A DNA stretch of 64,000 nucleotides. Source: Bog-473 sp963742035. GTDB lineage: Bacteria; Actinomycetota; Acidimicrobiia; Acidimicrobiales; RAAP-2. The position numbers and the translations under genes are program-made. The stretch lies in the NCBI GenBank assembly GCA_963742035.1, contig CAVUKH010000012.1:1-64000 (forward strand), written 5' to 3'. This document shows, one piece after another, positions 1 to 8,254 of the stretch (position 1 is its first letter; every line of letters begins with the position of its first letter). The notes under the pieces were generated by a model. The model made no database searches and was not told the DNA's origin. It worked only from the letters and a program-made list of their open reading frames with translations.

Positions 1-2
1 GC

Positions 3-1088
3 AGCACGCCTTACAAGGGCACGATGATCCTGGCCGGGTACTTCGGCGGCACGCGCAACCCGATGGCCATCCGGTGGCCGGCCAAGATCAAGCCCGATCC
101 CACCCCGCGCCCGCAGTTCCATCACTGCAATGACGTGGTCCCGACGATCTATGAGATCCTCGGGATCACACCTCCACGGGTGGTGAACGGCATCCCACAG
201 GACTCCCTCGATGGCGTGAGCTTCGCCTACAGCTTCGATGACCCGAGCGCCGAGGGCCGATTGGAGACGCAATATTTCGAGATCCTGGGCTGTCGCGGCA
301 TCTACCACAAGGGCTGGATGGCCTCGGCGTTTGGACCACGAGTCCCCTGGGTGCGGGGCGTGCCCCCCGGCATCTTCGAGTGGACGCCCGACAAGGACAC
401 CTGGGAGCTGTACAACCTCGAAGAGGATTGGAGCCAGGCCAACGACCTCGCGGCGGAGAATCCGGAACTGCTCGACCACTTGAAGGAGCTCTTCCTGATC
501 GAGGCCGCGAGGAACAATGCGTTGCCGATCGGCGGAGCGCTCTACATTCCGCTGTTTCGTCCGGACCTACGCCCCGCGCCGCCCTATAAGGAATGGACCT
601 TCTTCGGCGATACCGTTCGCGTGCCGGAGTTCTCCGCCCCCGCGCTCGGCACCAAACCCAACGTCGTCACCATCGAGGCGGAGATCCCCGCCGACGCCAA
701 CGGCGTGCTCTACAAGTTGGGCGGTTTCTCCGGCGGCGTCACCTGCTTCGTCGAGGACGGCATCCTCTGTTACGAGTACAACCTCTTCGAGATACAACGG
801 ACGAAGATCCGTACGCAGGAAAAGCTGCCGACGGGCAAGGTGCAGATCGAAATCGAGACGAATCATCCCGAGCCGATGCCGCGGGGTCCGTTGAACGTGA
901 TGCTGAAGGTGAACGGCACACTCGTCGCTGAAGGCACCGTCCCCGTGACCTGTCCGATCGCCTTTACCGCCAACGAGTGTCTCGATTTCGGCATGGCGCT
1001 CGGATCCCCGGTGTCGCTCGATTACTACGACAAGGCGCCGTTCAAGTTCAACGGCACCATCGAGCGGGCCTACGTCAGGTACGTGTAA
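3..1088 (+). CDS. Sulfatase family protein, C-terminal part (5' end outside window)
   Basis: The reading frame is open from the first bases of the window, so the gene starts upstream. About 360 residues are visible. The segment with GGTRNPMAIRWP followed by a conserved stretch around HHCNDVVPTIYEILGI is typical of the C-terminal half of arylsulfatases of the alkaline-phosphatase superfamily, which hydrolyse sulfate esters. The N-terminal part with the formylglycine motif (C-x-P-x-R) and most metal ligands is missing because of the window edge, so activity cannot be judged. The last 150 residues look like the beta-rich C-terminal domain of large bacterial arylsulfatases. A DUF1622 gene follows after 32 bases. 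The substrate is unknown. Confidence 0.8.
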   Translation, partial: STPYKGTMILAGYFGGTRNPMAIRWPAKIKPDPTPRPQFHHCNDVVPTIYEILGITPPRVVNGIPQDSLDGVSFAYSFDDPSAEGRLETQYFEILGCRGIYHKGWMASAFGPRVPWVRGVPPGIFEWTPDKDTWELYNLEEDWSQANDLAAENPELLDHLKELFLIEAARNNALPIGGALYIPLFRPDLRPAPPYKEWTFFGDTVRVPEFSAPALGTKPNVVTIEAEIPADANGVLYKLGGFSGGVTCFVEDGILCYEYNLFEIQRTKIRTQEKLPTGKVQIEIETNHPEPMPRGPLNVMLKVNGTLVAEGTVPVTCPIAFTANECLDFGMALGSPVSLDYYDKAPFKFNGTIERAYVRYV

Positions 1089-1120
1089 GAACTCCGGCGA
1101 GTTGATCTGGATCGAGGTAC

Positions 1121-1495
1121 ATGCTCGCAATTGACCACCTGACGTACGACGACGTCATCTCAAACATCGCCAAAGTGGTCGAGGCGATTGGTGCCCTGAT
1201 CATGGTCATCGGTGGACTGTGGGCGTTTCTAAATTTCGGCGTCCAGACCTTGCACCCCGAGTTCCGTAAGGGTGCATATAAACGGCTTCGGCGCCAGCTT
1301 GGACAAGTCATTCTCATTGGGCTGGAAGTCTTGATCGTCGGGGACATCGTTCGCACGATCATTGTCGACCCCACCATCCGCAGTGTGACAGTGCTGGGAA
1401 TTATCGTGCTCATACGGATCGTCCTCAGCTTCTCCTTGGAAGTGGAAATCGACGGGGTCTGGCCTTGGAACCGCGGGCAAACCAAGCGGCCCTGA
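1121..1495 (+). CDS. DUF1622 family membrane protein
   Basis: This 124-residue protein has three predicted hydrophobic segments at about residues 18-38, 62-84 and 89-111. It fits the small DUF1622 family of integral membrane proteins, whose function is unknown. The motif FGVQTLHPEFRKGAYKRLRRQLGQ between the first two segments is a positively charged cytoplasmic loop (20-residue core shown in part), and the E-x-L-I-V-G-D-I-V-R-T stretch is typical of the family. A purine-rich GAGGT lies just before the ATG. It follows the sulfatase gene on the same strand and may be co-transcribed, but no functional link is evident. Confidence 0.7.
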   Translation: MLAIDHLTYDDVISNIAKVVEAIGALIMVIGGLWAFLNFGVQTLHPEFRKGAYKRLRRQLGQVILIGLEVLIVGDIVRTIIVDPTIRSVTVLGIIVLIRIVLSFSLEVEIDGVWPWNRGQTKRP

Positions 1496-1747
1496 ACGCC
1501 CCCGCGGGGTCGATCAATCTCAGCCGCCGTGTCCACAGTGCAGCGGGGTGCTACATGATTTGTGCCAGGCCAAGGATCTGGAACCGGACGACTCATCGGT
1601 TCATCGAGCCGCTTCTTCATCTATCTGCACGAGCCAAGAGCCTTCCGGCAAAATGGTCAACTATGTCCGGTCGTTCACCTAAGAACGTGATGTCCTCACT
1701 CAAGAGTGCACACGCCATTCACTTGGCAATCACAGGAGCCCGTCGGG

Positions 1748-1767
1748 CGTGTCTTTACGTGTCTTTA
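1748..1767. repeat. 10-base perfect tandem repeat
   Basis: The unit CGTGTCTTTA occurs twice in direct succession. It lies about 100 bases upstream of the tRNA remnant. No function is assigned. Confidence 0.7.
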
Positions 1768-1865
1768 TCGAGAGGGAAGGAGAGGGATCGTGAGGGGACC
1801 TGAGGGGATCGAAACGCCGCCACCAGGAAAGTCCTCGGAAAGGGCCTGGTCAAAACACCGAGAAC

Positions 1866-1915
1866 CAGACATTCGCAATGTAGAGGCCGTGGGTTCAAAT
1901 CCCATCACCTCCACC
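1866..1915 (+). pseudogene. tRNA 3'-half remnant, anticodon loop reads CGC (Ala-like)
   Basis: Counting back from the CC end, the spacing fits a tRNA. There is a 7-base acceptor strand CACCTCC with discriminator A, then a T-arm GTGGG-TTCAAAT-CCCAT with five pairs (one G-U). A 5-base variable loop AGGCC precedes it, and further upstream is a 7-base loop TTCGCAA that would place CGC as the anticodon. The anticodon stem pairs poorly (about 3 of 5). No D-arm or matching 5' acceptor strand GGAGGTG is present upstream, so this is not an intact tRNA. Such 3' tRNA ends are typical attachment-site scars of integrative elements; that reading is inference. Confidence 0.5.
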
Positions 1916-2015
1916 GGAAGGCCGGGTCAGAAGGCCGTAGTGGGAGACCTGGGAAGTTCGATCCCCTGCCGGGCACGACGTGCGTTGTTGTCCTGGCTGA
2001 CGACCCGGTCTGCCT

Positions 2016-4529
2016 TCATTCGGCCCGAAGCACGAGCGTGGTCGGAGTGGCCGCCGCGACCGATGCAGGCACCGAGCCGAGCGCCGTGCCGACCACCAGC
2101 AGGCCGAGGAGGCCGAGCGCGACGGCCTCGACTGGCACCACGATGACCGGGATCACACCGAGAGACGCGGCGAAATTGGTCCAGAGCAGGTGGCCGGCCG
2201 CGATCCCAAGCGGGATGCCGATGATGAGCGCGATGAGGAGGAGGACCAGTGTCTGCACCGTGACGATGCTGCGCATCTGGCCGCGGGTAAGTCCCAAGGC
2301 CTTGAGAAGCGCGAGCTCGCGTCGTCGCCGTCGTGCCGCGGCGAGGACGGTGGCCAGAAGCGAAAGCAGCACACCGGCCGCCAGGGCGATGGCCAGAGCG
2401 ACCGGTTGGGAGCCCATTTGCCCTGCGTTGACGATGGCGGCGCCGAGCACGCGCGGCACTTGGTAGACGCCGCCCGGCACTCCGCCCGGATTCGCCGCCA
2501 GAATACGGTTCACAACCGCCTGCGGCCTGGTGCCGGGGTCGACGTCGATAGCCACGGTTGAGGGAATGGCTGAGAACGCCTCGGCGGGCGCGGTGTTGAA
2601 CGAGCCCAGATCCAGAACGGACAGCAGAGTGCTTTCGGGGAGCATGGCACCGTGTCCAAGCGACACGTGGTCCGACAACGTGACGCCGAGGGAAGGCAAG
2701 GTGACCGTCCCCACGATCTTCAACGTGCGTGCCGTCGGGCCGGTCCCGACGCGCACGGTATCGCCGATGGACTTGCCCAATTGCTGCAGCGTGAGCTCAC
2801 CGATCTCGATCTGATCGGGGTCGAGTCTCGGGTTAGCGGCGATCGGGAGTGCTCTCGTCCCGGTCAGGCTCTGCCCGTCCACCGTGGGTGGCTCGACGTC
2901 GCCACCGTGCGTGGCCACTCCGAGCACCGGGATCTGCTGGCCGTCGACAGCGAGTTGCGTGAACCCGAAGGTCGACCAGCCTCGGATTCCCGGTGTGTGG
3001 GCCATGAGTTGGTCGAGGGTTCCCTCTCCGTTTCCCAACGTGGTGGCGTTGACGTCTTGAGGGAGGAAGCTTCCGTAGCCTCCTTCGTTCTGAAGGAGGA
3101 CATTCCAGTTCCACCCGTAGCGCTCCGGGTGGGTCACCAGCCCGTTCAGGCTGGCCGCGAACACGACAGCGGTCACGACGGCGCCGACGGCGACGACGGA
3201 CCCGACCAGGTTGGCGCGCACGGCGGTCCGTCCCGTTCCTGGCGGCGCCGCCAGGGCATAGCCCGCGCCGAGCTGCGCCGTCACGGGGAGGCCGAGCTGC
3301 GGCGCGGTCCGGGTTAGGAACGACGTTCGGCGGAAACGGACTCGTCCCTCGATCCCGACGGCGCGCCAGGAGAGCCAGGCGAGCACACCCAGGAGCAACA
3401 GGGCGAGGACAAGTCCGCCGCCCAGCAGCACGGTGGCATCGAACTGGAAGCCGCGTGCGGGGTCGATTTGTCGGACGGGTCCGACGGGCGCCAGGGGTGA
3501 AAGCAGCACGGCACCGACGATGGCGAGCAGCAAGCCGGCGACGACGGCGAGCGCGCCGCCCGCACCGCATGCTACGGCGTTCTCCCACCGTGTAAGACCA
3601 ATGGCACGCAAGACGCCTGCCTGCCGAGCGGCGTTGTCGAGCTGTTGTGCTAGGGCCTGACTCACGAGCACCAGGAGCGCGAGCGCGGCGAGCGCGCCGA
3701 GGACGGCGACGGCGACGGCCTGTGGCCTGATGGCTTCTTGGACCTGCTGGTGGACCGTGTCGAGTCTGCGGACGGCAAACGTGTAGCCGTTGCCGACTCG
3801 TGCTCCGAAGCGGGCAACCGTCTCTTGGAACGCGGGAATTCCTGCGCTCCCGCCGACGACGCGGACACCCACCCACGAAAACGCCACCGTCCCCGGCAGT
3901 CGCAGTACCGCCGCCGTGGCTGCCGGGGGCAGGACGGACTGCGCCACCTGGTCGAACTGGTCGACCAGCAACGGCGGCAGCTCGATGATGGCGGCCACCC
4001 GGTAGCTCAGTTCGCCCGTAGGCGTGTTGGTGGGCGACAGGCTGTTCTCGAACTGGTAGGTCACCCGGTCGCCGACGCCCACGCCGAAGAGGCGCGCCAC
4101 GCTCGGGGTGAGTGCGACCTGGTTCGTCGAGCCAAGAGGGGGGAGGTGGCCTGCGAGGACCGTCATCGTGTCGTGGGTGAAGTATTCGCCGTCGACGCTG
4201 CCGGCGACCCCGTCCGTCTGGAAGGAGGTATTCACCTTTCCGTGGACGACTGGGTTGGCGTCGAGCCCCAGCCAGGCCGCGCTCGACCTCACACCTGGCA
4301 ACGCGGCGACCCGCGCGTCAAGAGATAGGTCCGGCGACGGCACGTTCACCTCCACGTCGCTCGCGTGGATGGAGTGCAAGTAGCGCCCGTACGCCGACTC
4401 GGTCCGGCGCGCGCCAGCCAGCGCGGCGAGCGACACGGCACCCAGCAGGCCAAAGAGGACAGTCACGAGCACCACCGACCGCCAGGTCCGACCCCAGGTC
4501 GCGTCTCTGCAGTACCAGGCCGCTCTCAT
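2016..4529 (-). CDS. FtsX-like permease of an ABC transporter (MacB/LolC-type)
   Basis: This 837-residue membrane protein has a first transmembrane helix at about residues 16-38 and then a large extracytoplasmic region. A group of three helices follows at about 268-390, another at about 440-465, a second large external domain, and three final helices near 705-820. This is the duplicated FtsX/MacB architecture of ABC permeases that act on lipoproteins, peptides or cell-envelope substrates. The RRRRRELALLKALGLTRGQ loop before the last helices is the usual coupling loop. No ATPase gene is adjacent on either side, so the partner is encoded elsewhere or lost. Start is the ATG at 4529; the substrate is unknown. 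Confidence 0.8.
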   Translation of the reverse strand: MRAAWYCRDATWGRTWRSVVLVTVLFGLLGAVSLAALAGARRTESAYGRYLHSIHASDVEVNVPSPDLSLDARVAALPGVRSSAAWLGLDANPVVHGKVNTSFQTDGVAGSVDGEYFTHDTMTVLAGHLPPLGSTNQVALTPSVARLFGVGVGDRVTYQFENSLSPTNTPTGELSYRVAAIIELPPLLVDQFDQVAQSVLPPAATAAVLRLPGTVAFSWVGVRVVGGSAGIPAFQETVARFGARVGNGYTFAVRRLDTVHQQVQEAIRPQAVAVAVLGALAALALLVLVSQALAQQLDNAARQAGVLRAIGLTRWENAVACGAGGALAVVAGLLLAIVGAVLLSPLAPVGPVRQIDPARGFQFDATVLLGGGLVLALLLLGVLAWLSWRAVGIEGRVRFRRTSFLTRTAPQLGLPVTAQLGAGYALAAPPGTGRTAVRANLVGSVVAVGAVVTAVVFAASLNGLVTHPERYGWNWNVLLQNEGGYGSFLPQDVNATTLGNGEGTLDQLMAHTPGIRGWSTFGFTQLAVDGQQIPVLGVATHGGDVEPPTVDGQSLTGTRALPIAANPRLDPDQIEIGELTLQQLGKSIGDTVRVGTGPTARTLKIVGTVTLPSLGVTLSDHVSLGHGAMLPESTLLSVLDLGSFNTAPAEAFSAIPSTVAIDVDPGTRPQAVVNRILAANPGGVPGGVYQVPRVLGAAIVNAGQMGSQPVALAIALAAGVLLSLLATVLAAARRRRRELALLKALGLTRGQMRSIVTVQTLVLLLIALIIGIPLGIAAGHLLWTNFAASLGVIPVIVVPVEAVALGLLGLLVVGTALGSVPASVAAATPTTLVLRAE

Positions 4530-4907
4530 CGCATTCCCATGATGCGGGGCATCCGGGCGCCGGACAAGGGGGATAGCTGCTCGGACCCAGGTGTAGTAGC
4601 CACCCCCGGGACGGCCAACGGCGCCGGGTTGCCCCGCCTCCGTACGCTCACGCGACTTCGACCCAAGGACCGATCGGGCCCAGACGGTCCTTCGCCCGAA
4701 ATCCCGTTGGCCTTCGCGACGTCGTTGATAATCCCAAAAGAGCAGCTTCGTGACGAGATCGAAGGCGCGCGAGGCGCGGCGGTTGAGTCAGGTCGAGAGT
4801 GCTCGGCACTCCACTCGCTCAGACACGGGAGGGTCGAATTTGCTCCAGCGTGGCGTCGGGAGGAATGCCCCTATGCGAGCCCCGGGGCCAGGCCGTAGCC
4901 TCGTGTA
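4530..4907. other. Gap upstream of the hydrogenase operon
   Basis: No gene was seen. The gap carries the divergent promoters of the permease (leftward) and the hydrogenase operon (rightward). A perfect short inverted repeat GAGTGC-TCG-GCACTC lies at 4797-4811, about 100 bases before the hydrogenase start. It is a possible operator, but this is inference only. Confidence 0.4.
4896..4901 (+). promoter_or_regulatory. Candidate -10 element of a leaderless hydrogenase-operon promoter
   Basis: TAGCCT ends 6 bases before the GTG start at 4908. No Shine-Dalgarno sequence is present. This is one of the TANNNT-N6-start cases in the window. Confidence 0.5.
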
Positions 4908-6071
4908 GTGGACGTCGTGGATGACGCGGTGATCGATCGGGACGGCTTCGACGCTCTGATCGAAGTCCTGCGGGGGGGCGGCCTGCGGACCATGGGGCCG
5001 GTTGTGCGTGACGGGGCGATTGTGCACGGGGATATCGGAACTACCTCGGACCTGCCCGAGGGGTGGCACGACCACACCGACCCTGGAAAGTACCGGCTCA
5101 CCCACGACGAAAGCTCTGAGCTGTTCGGGTGGGCCGTCGGCCCCGCGTCGTGGAAGTCCGAGTTCTTCGTCCCCGCCGAGACCGTGTGGCGGGCGGCGGT
5201 CGCCGAGGACGAGGTGGCCTTGTCCGAGCCCCGGGACGAGCCCGTCCCCGTGGCCGTCATCGGGGCCCGACCCTGCGAGGTGGCCGCGCTCGGGACCCTC
5301 GACCGAGTGCTCCGCGATGGCGCGGTGCCCGATGACCGGTACGCGGCGCGGCGTGACGGAGCGTTCATTGTGGCGGTCGAGTGCGGAACTCCCTCGAGTA
5401 CCTGCTTCTGCACTTCTATGGGCACCGGCCCCGGGGCCAGTTCGGGGTACGACCTTGCCCTCACCGAGTTGGCGGGAGCGGCCGACGGTGAACGTCTGTA
5501 CTACGTCCGGGTCGGCTCGGTCGCCGGGGCCGAGACCCTGGCTCAGGTTCCCCACGGAGCGGCCGACGACATGGTGCGCTCGGGTCGCCGGGCGGTCGTC
5601 GACGAGGCTTCCGAGCGGATGGGCCGGTCCCTCGACACCGAGGACCTGCCCGGGCTCCTGGCCCGGAATCTCGAACACCCGCGCTGGGCCGAGGTGGCCG
5701 AACGCTGCCTGTCCTGCGGCAATTGCACGCTGGTCTGCCCCACTTGCTTCTGCAGTGACGTCAAGGACGTCACTGACGTGAGTGGCACGGTCGAACGTCA
5801 GCGTCGCTGGGCTTCCTGCTTCGACCTCGACCACTCCTACCTGCACGGTGGTTCGGTGCGACCCACGACCTCTTCGCGCTATCGGCAGTGGATGACCCAC
5901 AAGCTCTCGACGTGGTGGGATCAGTTCGACGAGTCGGGTTGCGTGGGGTGTGGCAGGTGCATCGCGTGGTGCCCGGTCGGCATCGACATCACCGAAGAGG
6001 CTGCTGTCATTCGGGCAACGGATGGCGCGTCGGTCATCGACACGATCAACCAGATGGTCAGGGAATCGTGA
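4908..6071 (+). CDS. hyhB: Group 3b-type [NiFe] hydrogenase beta subunit, 4Fe-4S ferredoxin-like (sulfhydrogenase HydB/HyhB)
   Basis: This 387-residue protein starts at GTG. It resembles the iron-sulfur beta subunit of cytosolic NAD(P)-coupled [NiFe] hydrogenases (sulfhydrogenase type). Two 4Fe-4S motifs are seen near the C-terminus: CLSCGNCTLVCPTCFC at about residues 267-282 and CVGCGRCIAWCPVG from about residue 345. An upstream cluster of cysteines, TPSSTCFCTSMG, sits near residue 165. It would pass electrons between the small subunit and the flavin gamma subunit. Its stop overlaps the next start (GTGA), so translation is probably coupled. The gene is first in a nine-gene operon. The family call is strong; physiological direction (H2 uptake or evolution) cannot be read from sequence. 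Confidence 0.88.
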   Translation: MDVVDDAVIDRDGFDALIEVLRGGGLRTMGPVVRDGAIVHGDIGTTSDLPEGWHDHTDPGKYRLTHDESSELFGWAVGPASWKSEFFVPAETVWRAAVAEDEVALSEPRDEPVPVAVIGARPCEVAALGTLDRVLRDGAVPDDRYAARRDGAFIVAVECGTPSSTCFCTSMGTGPGASSGYDLALTELAGAADGERLYYVRVGSVAGAETLAQVPHGAADDMVRSGRRAVVDEASERMGRSLDTEDLPGLLARNLEHPRWAEVAERCLSCGNCTLVCPTCFCSDVKDVTDVSGTVERQRRWASCFDLDHSYLHGGSVRPTTSSRYRQWMTHKLSTWWDQFDESGCVGCGRCIAWCPVGIDITEEAAVIRATDGASVIDTINQMVRES

Positions 6072-6544
6072 CCACTGGGGGTCGATCGACGGACGAGCTC
6101 CTGCGCGAGCACGGATTTCTCTCGGGGGTTTCTCGGGGGACGCTGGCGCTCTTGTCGGAGGCGGCACGGATCGTGAGTTTCGACCCGGGTGCCTTGCTCC
6201 TCCGGGAGGGCGAGGATGCCGGCACCATCTTTCTCGTGACCCGGGGAAGGGTGGCCATTGAGATCCACAACCCCTCTCTGGGGCCCATCGTCATCGACAC
6301 GGTCGAGCCGGGGCATGTCGTCGGGCTCAGCTGGATGGCCGCCCCCTTCCGCTGGCAGTTCGATGCTCGGGCGCTGGAGCCCGTCGAAGCGGTCGCCATC
6401 GACGCGCAACAACTGAAGGAGGATCTGGTGGTGCACCCGGAGGCGGCTGCCGAACTCCACCAGCGCCTCTCCGCTGTGCTGCTGGCGCGGTTGCAGGCCA
6501 CTCGGATCCGTCTCCTCGACCTCTATGCCAATGCCGGCCACTGA
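6068..6544 (+). CDS. Cyclic-nucleotide-binding-fold protein in the hydrogenase operon
   Basis: This 158-residue protein starts at the GTG overlapping the hyhB stop. The stretch LLLREGEDAGTIFLVTRGRV and the later glycine-rich turns match the cNMP-binding beta-roll of the CRP/FNR superfamily. There is no helix-turn-helix after the roll; the last 45 residues form one helix ending about where a DNA-binding domain would begin. It therefore more likely acts as a ligand or redox sensor contacting a protein partner than as a transcription factor. Position between the beta and gamma subunit genes suggests control or assembly of this hydrogenase. The canonical cAMP phosphate-binding arginine segment is not clear, so the ligand is unknown. 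Its 3' end overlaps hyhG by 20 bases. Confidence 0.75.
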   Translation: MTTGGRSTDELLREHGFLSGVSRGTLALLSEAARIVSFDPGALLLREGEDAGTIFLVTRGRVAIEIHNPSLGPIVIDTVEPGHVVGLSWMAAPFRWQFDARALEPVEAVAIDAQQLKEDLVVHPEAAAELHQRLSAVLLARLQATRIRLLDLYANAGH

Positions 6545-7406
6545 CCTGGCGGTCGGGTCGCCGGCCCTGCGCAGCCCGCTCACACCGGTGCCGTACCGGA
6601 TCGTGAAGCGGCGGGTGGAGCTCGACGACGTCGTCACCATGTCCGTCGTCCCGGTGTCAGCGGAGGCCGGCGAGCCCTTCCACTTCTCCCACGGACAATT
6701 CAACATGCTGACCTCCTTCGGTGTGGGGGAGGTGGCGATATCGATTTCGAGCGCGCCGGCGGAGGAGGGCCCCATTGAGCACACCGTGCGCGATGTGGGC
6801 GCGGTGACCCGTGCGCTGTGCGCCGCACCGGTCGGATCGGTGATCGGCGTGCGCGGCCCCTTCGGGCACGACTGGGGGCTTGGCACCATTGACGATGCGG
6901 CCGACGTCGTGGTGGTGGCGGGCGGGATCGGCTTGGCTCCCCTGCGTGGGGCGATACGTGATTTGGCCGACCGTCGCGGGCAGCGCGCCGGTCGCGTCTT
7001 CGTGCTGGTCGGGATGCGCTCGCCTGCTCAGATCCTCTTCCCCGACGACCTCGAGGCGTGGCGAACGGCCGGAACCCACGTCGGCGTCACGGTGGATGTC
7101 GGCGCACCAGGTTGGGATGGTTCCGTGGGTGTGGTGACCGTGCTCCTACCCCAAGCGCCAGTCGAACCGGCTGGGGCGGTGGCGCTGCTCTGCGGTCCCG
7201 AGATCATGATGCGTTTCGTGGCGCGTCAACTCGTCGACCAGGGAATCGACCCGTCCCGGATCAGAGTCTCGTTGGAGCGCAATATGCAGTGTGGTGTGGG
7301 ACTGTGCGGCCACTGCCAGCTAGGCCCGCTGCTGTTGTGCCGTGACGGGCCGGTGGTGCCGTACGGGGGCGTAGCCGACGAGCTGTTCATGGATCGAAAT
7401 CGATGA
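6525..7406 (+). CDS. hyhG: Group 3b-type [NiFe] hydrogenase gamma subunit, FAD/NAD(P)-binding (HydG/HyhG)
   Basis: This 293-residue protein has ferredoxin-NADP reductase architecture. The N-terminal FAD-binding barrel is followed by an NAD(P) domain with VVVVAGGIGLAPLRGAI from about residue 127. A C-terminal cysteine set CGVGLCGHCQLGPLLLC at about residues 255-271 binds a 2Fe-2S cluster, as in dihydroorotate dehydrogenase electron-transfer subunits. It moves electrons between NAD(P)H and the Fe-S subunits. Start ATG at 6525 lies inside the preceding gene; an in-frame ATG at 6531 is an alternative. The stop overlaps the small-subunit start by four bases. Confidence 0.88.
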   Translation: MPMPATDLAVGSPALRSPLTPVPYRIVKRRVELDDVVTMSVVPVSAEAGEPFHFSHGQFNMLTSFGVGEVAISISSAPAEEGPIEHTVRDVGAVTRALCAAPVGSVIGVRGPFGHDWGLGTIDDAADVVVVAGGIGLAPLRGAIRDLADRRGQRAGRVFVLVGMRSPAQILFPDDLEAWRTAGTHVGVTVDVGAPGWDGSVGVVTVLLPQAPVEPAGAVALLCGPEIMMRFVARQLVDQGIDPSRIRVSLERNMQCGVGLCGHCQLGPLLLCRDGPVVPYGGVADELFMDRNR

Positions 7407-8254
7407 CGCCGGCAGGGTCCGCCGGCGCCCAGGGTGCCCATGACGCCCGTCCCACGCTGGCCGTGTGGAAGTTCGCGTCCTGCGACGGCTGCCAGCTCAG
7501 CCTGCTCGACTGCGAGGACGAACTGTTGACACTGGCGGGCGCTGTGCGCATCGCGCATTTCACCGAGATGTCGCGGGCGACGGTCGACGGACCCTACGAC
7601 GTGTCATTGGTGGAGGGTTCGATCACAACGACTGAAGACGCCGAGCGAATCCGGGAGATCAGGGCCAGTTCGCGTCGGCTCATCACCATCGGCGCCTGCG
7701 CGTCGGCAGGCGGTATTCAAGCCCTGCGCAACTTCGCCGCCGAGGGAGCCTATGTCGGTGCTGTCTACGCGCACCCCGAGTACATCTCCTCACTATCCAC
7801 CTCGACGCCCATCGCTGCGCACGTGGCTGTCGATCTCGAGGTTCAGGGGTGTCCGATTGACCGCCACCAGCTTCTCGAGGTGATCACCGCCGCGCTCGCC
7901 GGCCGCAAACCGGTCATCCCCACGCACACGGTCTGCCAGGAATGCAAGGGGAGAGGCACCGTGTGCCTGCTCGTCGCCCAAGGGACGGCGTGCCTGGGTC
8001 CCGTCACGCGCGCCGGGTGCGGAGCCCTGTGCCCGTCCATCGGCCGGGGCTGCTTCGGCTGCTTCGGACCGTCCGAGGGTGCGAACACCGACGCCCTGGC
8101 TCAGCGCCTGCTCGACAGTGGCATGGCTCCGGTCGACGCCTCGCGCCTGTTCGCCACCTTCTACGCAGGCAACCCGGTGTTCGGTCAGCAGTCCCGGGTG
8201 CTCTCCCGGGGCACAGAGACCCTCACGACCGAAGAGAGTGGGGATGGGCGATGA
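7403..8254 (+). CDS. hyhS: [NiFe] hydrogenase small subunit (delta; HydD/HyhS)
   Basis: This 283-residue protein begins with a short Gly/Ala tail and then KFASCDGCQLSLLDC. C27 and C30 are the first ligands of the proximal 4Fe-4S cluster. The segment ITIGACASAGGIQALRN supplies the next ligand, and the C-terminal half has the cysteine-rich set CQECKGRGTVC plus CGALCPSIGRGCFGCFGP for the remaining clusters. It has no twin-arginine signal, which agrees with a cytosolic group 3 enzyme. It passes electrons from the NiFe site in the large subunit to the beta/gamma module. It overlaps both neighbours by four bases. Confidence 0.9.
   Translation: MTPAGSAGAQGAHDARPTLAVWKFASCDGCQLSLLDCEDELLTLAGAVRIAHFTEMSRATVDGPYDVSLVEGSITTTEDAERIREIRASSRRLITIGACASAGGIQALRNFAAEGAYVGAVYAHPEYISSLSTSTPIAAHVAVDLEVQGCPIDRHQLLEVITAALAGRKPVIPTHTVCQECKGRGTVCLLVAQGTACLGPVTRAGCGALCPSIGRGCFGCFGPSEGANTDALAQRLLDSGMAPVDASRLFATFYAGNPVFGQQSRVLSRGTETLTTEESGDGR

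Larger units (their letters stand above)
1496..2015. other. Gene-free stretch with a tRNA 3' remnant and a short tandem repeat
   Basis: No convincing gene was seen in these 520 bases. The stretch contains a perfect 10-base tandem repeat at 1748-1767 and a tRNA-like 3' half at about 1866-1915. It also has purine-rich low-complexity sequence around 1770-1815. Lower and more uneven base composition than the flanking genes suggests decayed or mobile-element-associated DNA. No integrase or transposase frame is recognisable. Confidence 0.5.

Noticed and set aside
1950..1985. Second tRNA-like T-arm (AGTTCGATCCCC)
   Set aside because: The five bases on each side of the loop do not pair, and no anticodon or acceptor arm fits.
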